Positions 24,564-32,468 of a stretch of DNA of 33,973 bases are shown in pieces (position 1 is the first letter of the stretch; each line of letters starts with the position of its first letter). The stretch is from Caldilineaceae bacterium (GTDB lineage: Bacteria > Chloroflexota > Anaerolineae > Caldilineales > Caldilineaceae): positions 1 through 33,973 of the forward strand of contig JAHDWG010000003.1 of assembly GCA_023384495.1 (NCBI GenBank). Reading direction: 5' to 3'. The position numbers and the translations under genes were made by a program. The notes beneath the pieces were generated by a model. It was not told the origin of the DNA, did no database searches, and saw only the letters and a program-made list of their open reading frames with translations.

Positions 24564-27074
24564 TTAGCCATCCCCTGTGACGTCGACGGTGGTCAACAAC
24601 GTCGAAAATTCATTCCGGTCATCGGGGAAGGGCGCCAGCGTCTCCGGGTCATAGACCACCACGTGGAGTTGATAGGCGCCAGGCGTCGTCTCCGCCGGCA
24701 CCGGCAGCTCCAAATGGATATTGGCGGTAAGCACCTCATCCGCCTGGGCGACGACAACGCCCTCTGCATCCACCAGGCGCGACGAGATCTTGAGCGAGCC
24801 GTCGACCTGACCGGTGGCGCCCAGGTCGACCAAAAACGCGGCGCCGGCTTCCACCATCGGCTGCACTTCCACCTCGGTCAGTTGCACCAGCCCCCAGTCG
24901 AGTTCGAGCGCCACCTGCTTGGCCGATTCAATGTCGACCGATGTGAGCAGCCGTTCGCGCGGCGCGGCCACGGCCCACTCATGCACCGAGAGCATCAGGT
25001 CATACGCGCCCGACGCGAGTCCAGGAGGAATGACGATCTCGTGGTCGTATGCCACCAGCCCGTTGTCGGCCAGGCGCGGGTCGAGCACCTGGTTGCTGCG
25101 CCATAGCTCGCGCCCATCTTTGCCCACCAGCCGGACGGTGGCCACATCATCGGTGGGGTTTTCACAGCGACTGTCCAGATAAAGACGCACCAAAAACCGG
25201 TTGCCCGAAAGATACGTGCGCTCGCTTATCGCATAGCCGGCCAGCTTCATGCCGTTGCCCACCGGCCCGGCGCTATCGACCGAGAGGCCGGTGAAAGCGG
25301 GCGGCGCCATGCCGCGCAGGTCGTAGATGTGGGCCATCTCCAGCCCGCCGATGGTCACCACGTGGGCAGGGGGCAGGCCGGCAAAGAAGTCGCTGACCTC
25401 GCGGCTGGGGATCTCTCGTTGTACTTGGCTGATGTAGACAACCGCGTAATCAGCCACAAGCCAAAATTCGGGCGACCAAAACGAGTAGAGCGGCGTACGG
25501 TTCTGCAGAAAATAGGAGAGCGGGCCATCTTCATACCAGGAGACCACCCGGGCCGTCTCGGCGTCGGGCTGTTGGTTGAGCCACGCTGCGGCCTGATCCA
25601 ATCCCTCGCCCCAGCCGACCATGAGCCGCTTGCTTGCGGCCGCGCCACCCCCCGCCAACGGGTTGTAATAGGTAAGATAGTAGGGGAAGTGCGTCAACCC
25701 AGGCAGGGCATGAAAGGCCACGGCGATCAACAGACAGGCTGATAGGGCGACCGCGCGATTGGATGGCTGGGTGATGGGGGAGCTGTGCGCGCCGGCCTTC
25801 CACTCACCGAGGCGCCCAATGATCCATTGCGCCAACGCCACCCAACCCAAGGCGCCGAGGATGTCGAGGGCAGGGAAAATGGGCAACAGGTAGCGGTCAA
25901 ACTGTTTGGACCCAAGCGTCATGCCCACAGTAAAGACCAGCGCAAAGAGCAACAACCCGACGGCGGCGCGGCGCGCAACGGGCCGATCCAGCGGGGCGCC
26001 ACGCCGCCAGGCGAAGAACCCGGCGGCGAGCAGGCCCAGCAGCGTAGCCGGTGTGGTGCGAAACCAGTAGGCCACGGGATAGAAGAGTGCGCCGGGGTCC
26101 GCCGTCACTTCGCCCCAGAAGAAGTTGGGGTTGACATGGCCTTCCACATAGGCGCTCATCTCCATGACCATGCTCTGCAATGTCGCCACCGGCTGCACCC
26201 ACATGGCCGGCCAGAGCGCGACAAAGGTGACGATAGCAAGCACGCCCCAGGCAATCGCGCCAAGCAGGAGGCGCGCGCGAGGGCCGGCGTCTGCCGGATG
26301 TGGCGCCGTCTGCGGGGTTAGCGGCTGTTCCTCCGTTGCGAATGGCAAATGACGAGTGACAAGTGCAAGGTGACGGCCAGCGCCCGACGCCAGGGCGCTG
26401 CGCACCAGTTCGATGACCACCAGCAGCCCGGCCGTCGAAACCAAGAAGACAGAGGGCGTCTTGGTGAGGCAGGCCAACCCCAACACCACGCCGCCACTGA
26501 TGAGATAGTGGCGCCGCTCTCCATACAGCCAGCCGAGAAAGAGCAGCAGAGCCAGCGTGATCAAGGCGGTCATCAGCCCGTCGGGGTGAAGCTGTCGCGA
26601 GAGCGCCACAAAGAACGGGTCCCACGCCACCAGGAGCGTGGCCAACACAGCCGCCGGCGCGCCCAACAATCGCCGCAACGGGAAATAGGCGGCGGCAATG
26701 AGCAGCGCGATGGCCAGCGCCACCCAACGGCGCCCGGCAGCCAGCAACGCCAGTGGCGTATGGGTGGTCTCATCCAGCAGCCAGGCTTCCAGGAATTCAT
26801 CTTCCCAGCCAAACTGGCCGGGGCTTTGTTGTGGGTAGTCAGGAAATTCTTGGAGCAGGCCAAGCGTACCGGCCCACATAATGGTGACGCCCGGGTGCTC
26901 GCGCTGGAAGGTGTCGGCCAGGTTGCCGTGCGCCAGCGCGTGATAGAAGTTGGCCGAGCGCGCCAACCAGCGCCGTTCGTCCGCCGTGACAAAACGGTCC
27001 AGCGCCAGGCCCCGCGGCAGCCAGGCGGCGAGAAAGAGCAGCAGTAGCAACGATGTCGGCCAGATGCGCTTCAT
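24564..27074 (-). CDS. GT-C membrane glycosyltransferase, type 2, copy A (inverted)
   Basis: 836 residues, paralogous to the gene at 29934. TM1 (about 5-25) leads into FVTADERRWLARSANFYHAL (D32, E33) and QREHPGVTIMWAGTLGLLQE, shared almost verbatim with the paralogue. LSRQLHPDGLMTAL and FVALWPAMWVQPVATLQSMV are further core motifs. The membrane core ends near 480. The periplasmic part contains two beta-sandwich-like units (about 585-710 and 715-836). The second lacks the 'VAQ.D.pp..g..PT.lW' pattern kept in the paralogue. Two cytosolic loops carry 7-bp-repeat-derived inserts (ALASGAGRHLALVTRHLPFA and AHSSPITQPSNRA). It is transcribed opposite to all other genes of the locus. The start at 27074 lacks a clear ribosome site. 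Confidence 0.88.
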   Translation of the reverse strand: MKRIWPTSLLLLLFLAAWLPRGLALDRFVTADERRWLARSANFYHALAHGNLADTFQREHPGVTIMWAGTLGLLQEFPDYPQQSPGQFGWEDEFLEAWLLDETTHTPLALLAAGRRWVALAIALLIAAAYFPLRRLLGAPAAVLATLLVAWDPFFVALSRQLHPDGLMTALITLALLLFLGWLYGERRHYLISGGVVLGLACLTKTPSVFLVSTAGLLVVIELVRSALASGAGRHLALVTRHLPFATEEQPLTPQTAPHPADAGPRARLLLGAIAWGVLAIVTFVALWPAMWVQPVATLQSMVMEMSAYVEGHVNPNFFWGEVTADPGALFYPVAYWFRTTPATLLGLLAAGFFAWRRGAPLDRPVARRAAVGLLLFALVFTVGMTLGSKQFDRYLLPIFPALDILGALGWVALAQWIIGRLGEWKAGAHSSPITQPSNRAVALSACLLIAVAFHALPGLTHFPYYLTYYNPLAGGGAAASKRLMVGWGEGLDQAAAWLNQQPDAETARVVSWYEDGPLSYFLQNRTPLYSFWSPEFWLVADYAVVYISQVQREIPSREVSDFFAGLPPAHVVTIGGLEMAHIYDLRGMAPPAFTGLSVDSAGPVGNGMKLAGYAISERTYLSGNRFLVRLYLDSRCENPTDDVATVRLVGKDGRELWRSNQVLDPRLADNGLVAYDHEIVIPPGLASGAYDLMLSVHEWAVAAPRERLLTSVDIESAKQVALELDWGLVQLTEVEVQPMVEAGAAFLVDLGATGQVDGSLKISSRLVDAEGVVVAQADEVLTANIHLELPVPAETTPGAYQLHVVVYDPETLAPFPDDRNEFSTLLTTVDVTGDG
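25757..25781. repeat. Degenerate heptamer repeat inside a GT-C gene
   Basis: The stretch GATTGGATGGCTGGGTGATG plus GGGG reads as successive 7-mers (GATTGGA, TGGCTGG, GTGATGG). On the coding strand it encodes SSPITQPSN in a loop before a transmembrane segment. It is absent from the paralogue at 29934, which has unrelated sequence there. Confidence 0.45.
26335..26376. repeat. Degenerate heptamer repeat inside a GT-C gene
   Basis: Reads as 7-mers GTTGCGA, ATGGCAA, ATGACGA, GTGACAA, GTGCAAG, GTGACGG. On the coding strand it gives RHLALVTRHLPFAT in a loop. The paralogue carries the perfect 7-mer tract of 30615-30642 at the corresponding place, just before the conserved FVALWPAMWV helix. Confidence 0.6.
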
Positions 27075-27266
27075 TGGTTTGTCAACTGGATTTGGTGCTC
27101 AAGTCCGAAACACCTTCTGCGGTGCGTGACGCCTTCCGGCGACGGTGAACATGTTGCCTTGTACGTCCGTTCGACCCTATCCTAGTGTAGATGATATGCG
27201 CGCAGTTGGCCAAACCCTGCGGCCTATGATCAAACTGACGTTCGCACAACTTTGCGCGCCTACGGC

Positions 27267-27295
27267 TTGGCAAGATCGGGACTTTGCAGTAGAGT
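27267..27295 (+). promoter_or_regulatory. Candidate leaderless promoter
   Basis: TTGGCA (27267-27272) and TAGAGT (27290-27295) with a 17-bp spacer. The -10 box ends 7 nt before the ATG at 27303, so transcription would begin at about the start codon. The gene lacks a Shine-Dalgarno sequence. It lies in the 228-bp divergent gap after 27074, which otherwise shows no gene or clear repeat. Confidence 0.45.
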
Positions 27296-27302
27296 GTAGC
27301 CC

Positions 27303-29924
27303 ATGCGTCAATGGATGAATTCACGGAACCTGGTGGGTTGGAGTGTGGCGACGGCGCTGGTCGCTCACCTCCTGTTGTGGTTGGAACAGCCGCTGCTGGT
27401 CCCTGCGGTGGCAGCGCTGGTGCTCACCGGTCTGTTGCCGGGGTGGCTCTTTGTGGCCGCGCTCTATGGCCCGCGCGCCACGCTAAGCCTGGGCGAGCGC
27501 ATCCTCTACGCCATCGGCAGCGGCTATGGGGTCATGGTGACAGTGATGCTGCTGGTCAGCTATCTGCCCGGCGGCGTACAGCGATGGCAGACGCTGCTCG
27601 CCTTCGACCTTACACTGGCGGTGCTGCTCTTTGTCATCTGGCGCCAGCGTCGAGGCTCGGCGCCGCCCCAGCCGCAGGCCGCAGAGCCCATCGGCGAGAA
27701 TCCGCCCTATCCGCAAACCCCGCAAACGATTCTGTTGGTTGCACTTGCCGTTTTGCTGCTGTTGGGCGGCTTTTTCCGCCTGGCGAACCTGGGCTATTCG
27801 GAGTTTCAGGGGGACGAGGCGCGCGCGGCGTTGCGGGCAGCGGGGGTGATCCAGGGCTACGAAGATGTACTGTTGATCCACAAGAAGGGCCCCACCGAGA
27901 TCCTGTTGCCCACGGTCATCTATTCGCTGACGGGTCACCTCAACGAGCAGACCGCGCGGCTACCCTTTGCGCTGGCGGGGTTGAGCGCGCTCTTTGCCGT
28001 CTTTCTGTTGGGATGGCGGCTGCTGGGGCCAGTGGCCGGGTGGGCGGCGGCGTTTTTGCTTGTCTTTGACGGCTATCTCATCGGCTTCTCGCATATCGTC
28101 CAATATCAGAGCGTGGTGCTGCTGCTGGCTGCGCTGGTGGTGCAGATTGCCCACCGTCTCTACAGCCGCCCCACGACACCGGCGCGCGACCTGACACTCA
28201 TGGCCTTTATGCTGGCCACGGGCATCCTTTCGCACTATGAGGCAGTGGCTGCGGCGCTGCCGGCGTTCTTCTTGCTCGGCGCGGCGCGCTATCAACGCCG
28301 GATGGGCTGGCGCACACTGTCGCTCGCGGCCATCCCTGGCTTGCTCACCGGCGGCGCGCTGCTGGCTGCATTTTATGTGCCGTTTGTGTTGCACCCCAAC
28401 TTTTCGGCAACCTATACCTATCTGGTCGACCGTCGTTTTGGCGGTGAAGAGCGTGCGCCCTACAACAATCTGACTGACTTCTTCATCCGCACCACCACCT
28501 ACAATTCCATCTATTTTGCCGTCACCATGATCGTGCTGGTGGTGATCGCGCTGCTGTGGGCCTACCGGCGTGGGCTGGCGCAGCCGTGGGCGAACCTGGC
28601 CAGCGCGGCGGTGGTAGGCGTGCTGGCGTTCACCTTTTGGCGGCCCGAATGGCTGCGTTTTGGCGAGATCGACCTGATCATCGTTCCCTTCGCAGCGGCC
28701 TTCGTGCTGGTCTGGCTGCTGCCCCGGCTGCGCGCCGAAGAACGGGCGCTCTGGCTTTGGTTTGGCGCGCCGCTGCTGCTCGCCTTCTTCCTTACATCCA
28801 AGCCCCGGTCGCATGTCTATATCTTTTTCACGCCGTGGGCGTTGCTGACGGGAATGGTGATTGGCAAGGCATGGGATGCGTTGCGCCGGCGCGTGGGGCC
28901 AGCGCGCGCGCTGGCGGTCGGCAGCGCCGCCACGGTTGCGGCGACGGTGGTCTTTGGCTTCTATGCCTACTGGTTCTTCGTCTACAACCAGGTGGAAGTG
29001 CTGCGCACATGGCATGAAAATCGGCCCGCCGGCTACTGGGTTCCTTACAGCCAGCCCGACGACAGGGCGATCTTTGGCTTCCCGCTGGCGAACGGCTGGA
29101 AGGTGGTGGGCGCGCTCTATGACCAGGGCGTCATCCAGGGCGACTATGAGACCAACGAGAAGGAGGCGTGGGTGCCGGCCTGGTATACCCGCGGCCAGTT
29201 GCGCTGTGGCCGCACCGCCGACTGGTACTTCCAGATCGAAAACCTGGAGCCTTTCACCGATGGCGACTTTCGCCGGATGGAACACTTTCTGCGCAGCGGG
29301 TTTGAAAAGTGGGCCAGGGTCGAGATCAACGGCGCCGACCGTATGATCATCTACAAGCGGACGGGCGCTCATTCGGAATACCCAACCCAACAGCCCACCG
29401 ATGGGCTACAAACCTTACCCCTCGATGAATACAAACTCTCTTTTGACCTCATGGCGCAACCAACCATGACGCTTACGTATCCGTCGGTCGCCCCGCCGAT
29501 TGGCAACCCCCTGCGCGCCAATTTTAACAACCAGTTGTGGCTCGAAGGCTATGACATTCGCTATCAAGAGCCGCTGCGCGCCGGCGAAAACATCTATCTC
29601 ACCCTCTATTGGCGGGCGCAGGAACCGATCCCGGCTCACTACAAGGTCTTCAACCAATCGTACTACGGCGATGGGGTCATGGTTGCCCAGCTCGACGGCT
29701 ACCCTGTGTGCGAAACCCGCGAAACCTGGCGTTGGGACCCAGGCGAGCTGATCACTGACGAGTATGTGGTGCCCGTCAACCCCGAGGCCCCCGACGGACT
29801 CTACCCCCTCTATACGGGCATGTATGTGGAAGAGACCATGGAGCGCATCCCGGTGATGGACGAGTCGGGCAACCCCGTCGCCACCCAGGTGCATCTCACA
29901 GACATTCGGATCGGCGTCGAATAG
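27303..29924 (+). CDS. GT-C membrane glycosyltransferase, type 1, copy B
   Basis: 873 residues, full-length paralogue of the gene at 21998. It has the same four-helix N-terminal module (VLTGLLPGWLFV ... LLVSYLPGGVQRW), a Pro/Gln-rich cytosolic linker (about 118-140) and the acidic motif FQGDEARA (D171, E172) followed by QGYEDVLLIHKKGPTEILLP. The membrane core runs to about 560. The soluble domain repeats FPLANGWKVVGALYDQGVIQ and WYTRGQLRC. The beta-sandwich end has LWLEGYDIRYQEPLRAGENI, LTLYWRAQ, then YYGDGVMVAQLDGYPVC and GLYPLYTGMYVEE. The ATG at 27303 may be leaderless; a second ATG at 27315 exists. It is followed after 9 nt by the type-2 gene, so the two are probably co-expressed partners. 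Confidence 0.88.
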   Translation: MRQWMNSRNLVGWSVATALVAHLLLWLEQPLLVPAVAALVLTGLLPGWLFVAALYGPRATLSLGERILYAIGSGYGVMVTVMLLVSYLPGGVQRWQTLLAFDLTLAVLLFVIWRQRRGSAPPQPQAAEPIGENPPYPQTPQTILLVALAVLLLLGGFFRLANLGYSEFQGDEARAALRAAGVIQGYEDVLLIHKKGPTEILLPTVIYSLTGHLNEQTARLPFALAGLSALFAVFLLGWRLLGPVAGWAAAFLLVFDGYLIGFSHIVQYQSVVLLLAALVVQIAHRLYSRPTTPARDLTLMAFMLATGILSHYEAVAAALPAFFLLGAARYQRRMGWRTLSLAAIPGLLTGGALLAAFYVPFVLHPNFSATYTYLVDRRFGGEERAPYNNLTDFFIRTTTYNSIYFAVTMIVLVVIALLWAYRRGLAQPWANLASAAVVGVLAFTFWRPEWLRFGEIDLIIVPFAAAFVLVWLLPRLRAEERALWLWFGAPLLLAFFLTSKPRSHVYIFFTPWALLTGMVIGKAWDALRRRVGPARALAVGSAATVAATVVFGFYAYWFFVYNQVEVLRTWHENRPAGYWVPYSQPDDRAIFGFPLANGWKVVGALYDQGVIQGDYETNEKEAWVPAWYTRGQLRCGRTADWYFQIENLEPFTDGDFRRMEHFLRSGFEKWARVEINGADRMIIYKRTGAHSEYPTQQPTDGLQTLPLDEYKLSFDLMAQPTMTLTYPSVAPPIGNPLRANFNNQLWLEGYDIRYQEPLRAGENIYLTLYWRAQEPIPAHYKVFNQSYYGDGVMVAQLDGYPVCETRETWRWDPGELITDEYVVPVNPEAPDGLYPLYTGMYVEETMERIPVMDESGNPVATQVHLTDIRIGVE

Positions 29925-29933
29925 GAGTGCGAG

Positions 29934-32468
29934 ATGAGCAAACGCCTGCGCACGCCGTTGCTCCTGCTGGCGCTCTTTCTGGCGGCGTGGCTGCCGAGGG
30001 CCGTGGCGCTGGAACAGACCGTTACGACGGATGAGCGCAAATGGCTGGCCCGTTCCGCCAATTTCTTCCACGCCGTCAGCCACGGCGACTGGGCCAACAC
30101 CTTTCAGCGCGAACACCCCGGCGTCACCGTCATGTGGGCGGGGACGCTAGCGCTCCTCTGGCAGTACCCCACCTACCCCGCAGAGGCGCCCGGCCAGTTT
30201 GGCTGGGATCGCGAATACATCGAGGCCTGGCTCATCGACCACACCGACCACACGCCGCTGGACCTGCTGGCCGCCGGTCGCCGTGTGGTCGCGCTGCTGA
30301 TCAGCCTGGCCATCGCGCTAGGCTATCTGCCGTTGCGCCGGCTGCTGGGCGCGCCGCTGGCTGCGGCGGCCACCCTCTTTGTGGCGTGGGACCCCTTTGC
30401 CGTCGCCATGTCGCAACAGCTTCACCCCGATGGCTTTGTCGCGGCGCTCACCTTTCTGGCGCTGCTCCTCTTTCTCACCTGGCTCTATGCTGGCCAACAT
30501 CGCCGCGACCTCGTCCTGGCCGGCGTCGTCATGGGGCTGGCCTGGCTCACCAAGACGCCCGCCATCTTTCTCGTCCCCACCGGCGCCGCGCTGGCGGGGA
30601 TCGCGCGCTGGCGCCCATCGTCCATCGTCCATCGTCCATCGTCCACCCTCCTCGGCTTCGTTGCCTGGGGCATCATCGCCACGCTCACCTTTGTCGCACT
30701 CTGGCCCGCAATGTGGGTGGACCCGATCGGCTCGTTGCTGAAGATGCGCGCCGAGATGGGCGAATATGTGGAGCGCCATACCACGGTCAACTACTTTTGG
30801 GGCCGACCGGTGGACGACCCTGGTCCAATCTTCTACCCACTGGCCTTTTTCTTTCGCGCCACGCCCGCCGTGCTGATCGGCCTGGTTGCCGCCGCCGTGA
30901 GCGCATGGCGACGCCGTTGGCCCTTTGACGCGCCCGGCGTGCGTCAGGCGACCATGGGGCTGCTGCTCTTTGCCTTCGTGCTCGCCGCGGGCATGACGCT
31001 GGGCGCCAAGAAGTTTGATCGCTACCTGCTGCCCGCCTTCCCCGCGCTGGCCGTGATCGCGGCCGCAGGCTGGGGCGCGCTGGGCCGCTGGGTGATCGGC
31101 ATCGCCGGCAAACGCCAGGCTGGTTTGCAGCGTCATTTGCTCACCCGACTGCACGGACAGCTCGTCCCCCTCTCATCCTGTCTTGTTGCCGCATTCTTTC
31201 TTCACGGTCTATTGGGCTTTCTCCATTACCCCTACTATCTCGCCTATTACAATCCATTGGCGGGGGATGGGCGCACCGCGCCGCATGTGCTCTTTGTGGG
31301 GTGGGGCGAGGGGCTGGACGAAGCGGCCCGCTGGCTCAACCTGCAGCCCGAAGCCGAGCATCTGCGGGTTGCCTCGTGGTATGCCGACGGGCCGTTCTCC
31401 TACTTTTTCCACGGCCAGCCCGTGGATGTGAGCTTCAACGCCCGCCTCTATTGGGTTGACAATGACTTCACCGTACTTTATGTCAACCAGTGGCAGCGCC
31501 AGTTGCCCTCTGCCGAGGCGATTGCCTACTTCCGCGCCCAATCCCCCGTCCACACGGTGCGCGCCGGCGGGATGGACCTGGCCTATGTCTATGACACGCG
31601 CACTATGCCGCTGCCCGACTTTGTGGACATCGGCAAGGCGGGCGCGGCCGACTTTGGCGGCCTGATCCGTCTCAGCGGCTACGATCTGCCGCCCGCTATT
31701 GCCCAGCCGGGCGACGAGTTCCTCATTACGCTCTATCTGCGCAGCCTCGCCCCGATGACGGTCAACTACAACGTGCTGCTGCGGCTCGTGGGGCAGGACG
31801 GCGCCGAGGTCTGGCGCGACGATAGTTGGCCCTGGGGCGCGCCCACCAGCGAGTGGCCCGTGCGCACGCTGCGCCCCGACGGCCACCTGGTTGTCATCCC
31901 GCCCGACGCGGCGCCGGGGCTCTATCAACTGGCCGTGAGCTTTTATGACCCGGCCACCTTTGCCGCGCTGCCGGCCACCGTGGTGCAGAGCGACACACCG
32001 CTCGAAGGCAGCGAGCGAGTGATCGCCCTGTTTGCAGTCGATGATTCCCCTGCGCCGGCGCCGGTCCACACGCCGGCATGGCGCTTTGGCGACGCGTTCG
32101 GCCTGAGCGGCGTTGAACTGCCCGCCACGGCCCATCCCGGCAGCGAGCTTCCCGTAGCCCTCACCTGGTCCGCGCTGCGCCGCCCCGCGGCGGACTACAC
32201 CATCTTCGCCCATCTGGTCGATGCCGGCGGCGTCACCGTGGCCCAGCGCGACCAGCCGCCGTTGGCCGGGTTTGCGCCGACGCGGCTCTGGCCGCCCGGG
32301 CTGCCCATCCAGGATGCGCTGGCGATCCCATTGCCGGGTGACCTGCCCGCCGGCCAATACGAGGTGCGCATCGGCCTCTACACGTTGGCGGATGGACGGC
32401 TGCCCGTCTTTGCCGGTGAGACGCCCGCCGGCGACTATGCCGTGGTGGGGCAATTGACGATCCCATGA
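29934..32468 (+). CDS. GT-C membrane glycosyltransferase, type 2, copy B
   Basis: 844 residues, paralogue of the gene at 24564. It shares TM1 LLALFLAAWLPRAVALEQTV, the acidic motif TTDERKWLARSANFFHAV (D33, E34), QREHPGVTVMWAGTLALLWQ, MSQQLHPDGFVAAL and FVALWPAMWVDPIGSLL. The membrane core extends to about 465. Two beta-sandwich units follow: about 575-695 (LSGYDLPPAIAQPGDEFLIT, then APGLYQLAVSFYD) and about 710-844 (FGDAFGLSGVELPATAHPGS, HLVDAGGVTVAQRDQPP, then PAGQYEVRIGLYT). A perfect 4 x 7-bp tract is embedded at 30615-30642, encoding part of PSSIVHRPSST. GGAG lies 6-9 nt upstream of the ATG. Its stop overlaps the next start (ATGA). Confidence 0.88.
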   Translation: MSKRLRTPLLLLALFLAAWLPRAVALEQTVTTDERKWLARSANFFHAVSHGDWANTFQREHPGVTVMWAGTLALLWQYPTYPAEAPGQFGWDREYIEAWLIDHTDHTPLDLLAAGRRVVALLISLAIALGYLPLRRLLGAPLAAAATLFVAWDPFAVAMSQQLHPDGFVAALTFLALLLFLTWLYAGQHRRDLVLAGVVMGLAWLTKTPAIFLVPTGAALAGIARWRPSSIVHRPSSTLLGFVAWGIIATLTFVALWPAMWVDPIGSLLKMRAEMGEYVERHTTVNYFWGRPVDDPGPIFYPLAFFFRATPAVLIGLVAAAVSAWRRRWPFDAPGVRQATMGLLLFAFVLAAGMTLGAKKFDRYLLPAFPALAVIAAAGWGALGRWVIGIAGKRQAGLQRHLLTRLHGQLVPLSSCLVAAFFLHGLLGFLHYPYYLAYYNPLAGDGRTAPHVLFVGWGEGLDEAARWLNLQPEAEHLRVASWYADGPFSYFFHGQPVDVSFNARLYWVDNDFTVLYVNQWQRQLPSAEAIAYFRAQSPVHTVRAGGMDLAYVYDTRTMPLPDFVDIGKAGAADFGGLIRLSGYDLPPAIAQPGDEFLITLYLRSLAPMTVNYNVLLRLVGQDGAEVWRDDSWPWGAPTSEWPVRTLRPDGHLVVIPPDAAPGLYQLAVSFYDPATFAALPATVVQSDTPLEGSERVIALFAVDDSPAPAPVHTPAWRFGDAFGLSGVELPATAHPGSELPVALTWSALRRPAADYTIFAHLVDAGGVTVAQRDQPPLAGFAPTRLWPPGLPIQDALAIPLPGDLPAGQYEVRIGLYTLADGRLPVFAGETPAGDYAVVGQLTIP
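30615..30645 (+). repeat. Perfect heptamer tandem repeat in coding sequence
   Basis: Four consecutive perfect copies of CCATCGT (30615-30642) plus a partial fifth, within the type-2 copy B gene. Because the unit is 7 bp, gain or loss of one or two units would shift the reading frame. Confidence 0.85.

Noticed and set aside
27960-29390. 476-codon minus-strand open frame
   Set aside because: Antisense to the type-1 copy B GT-C gene, no family features, typical shadow composition.
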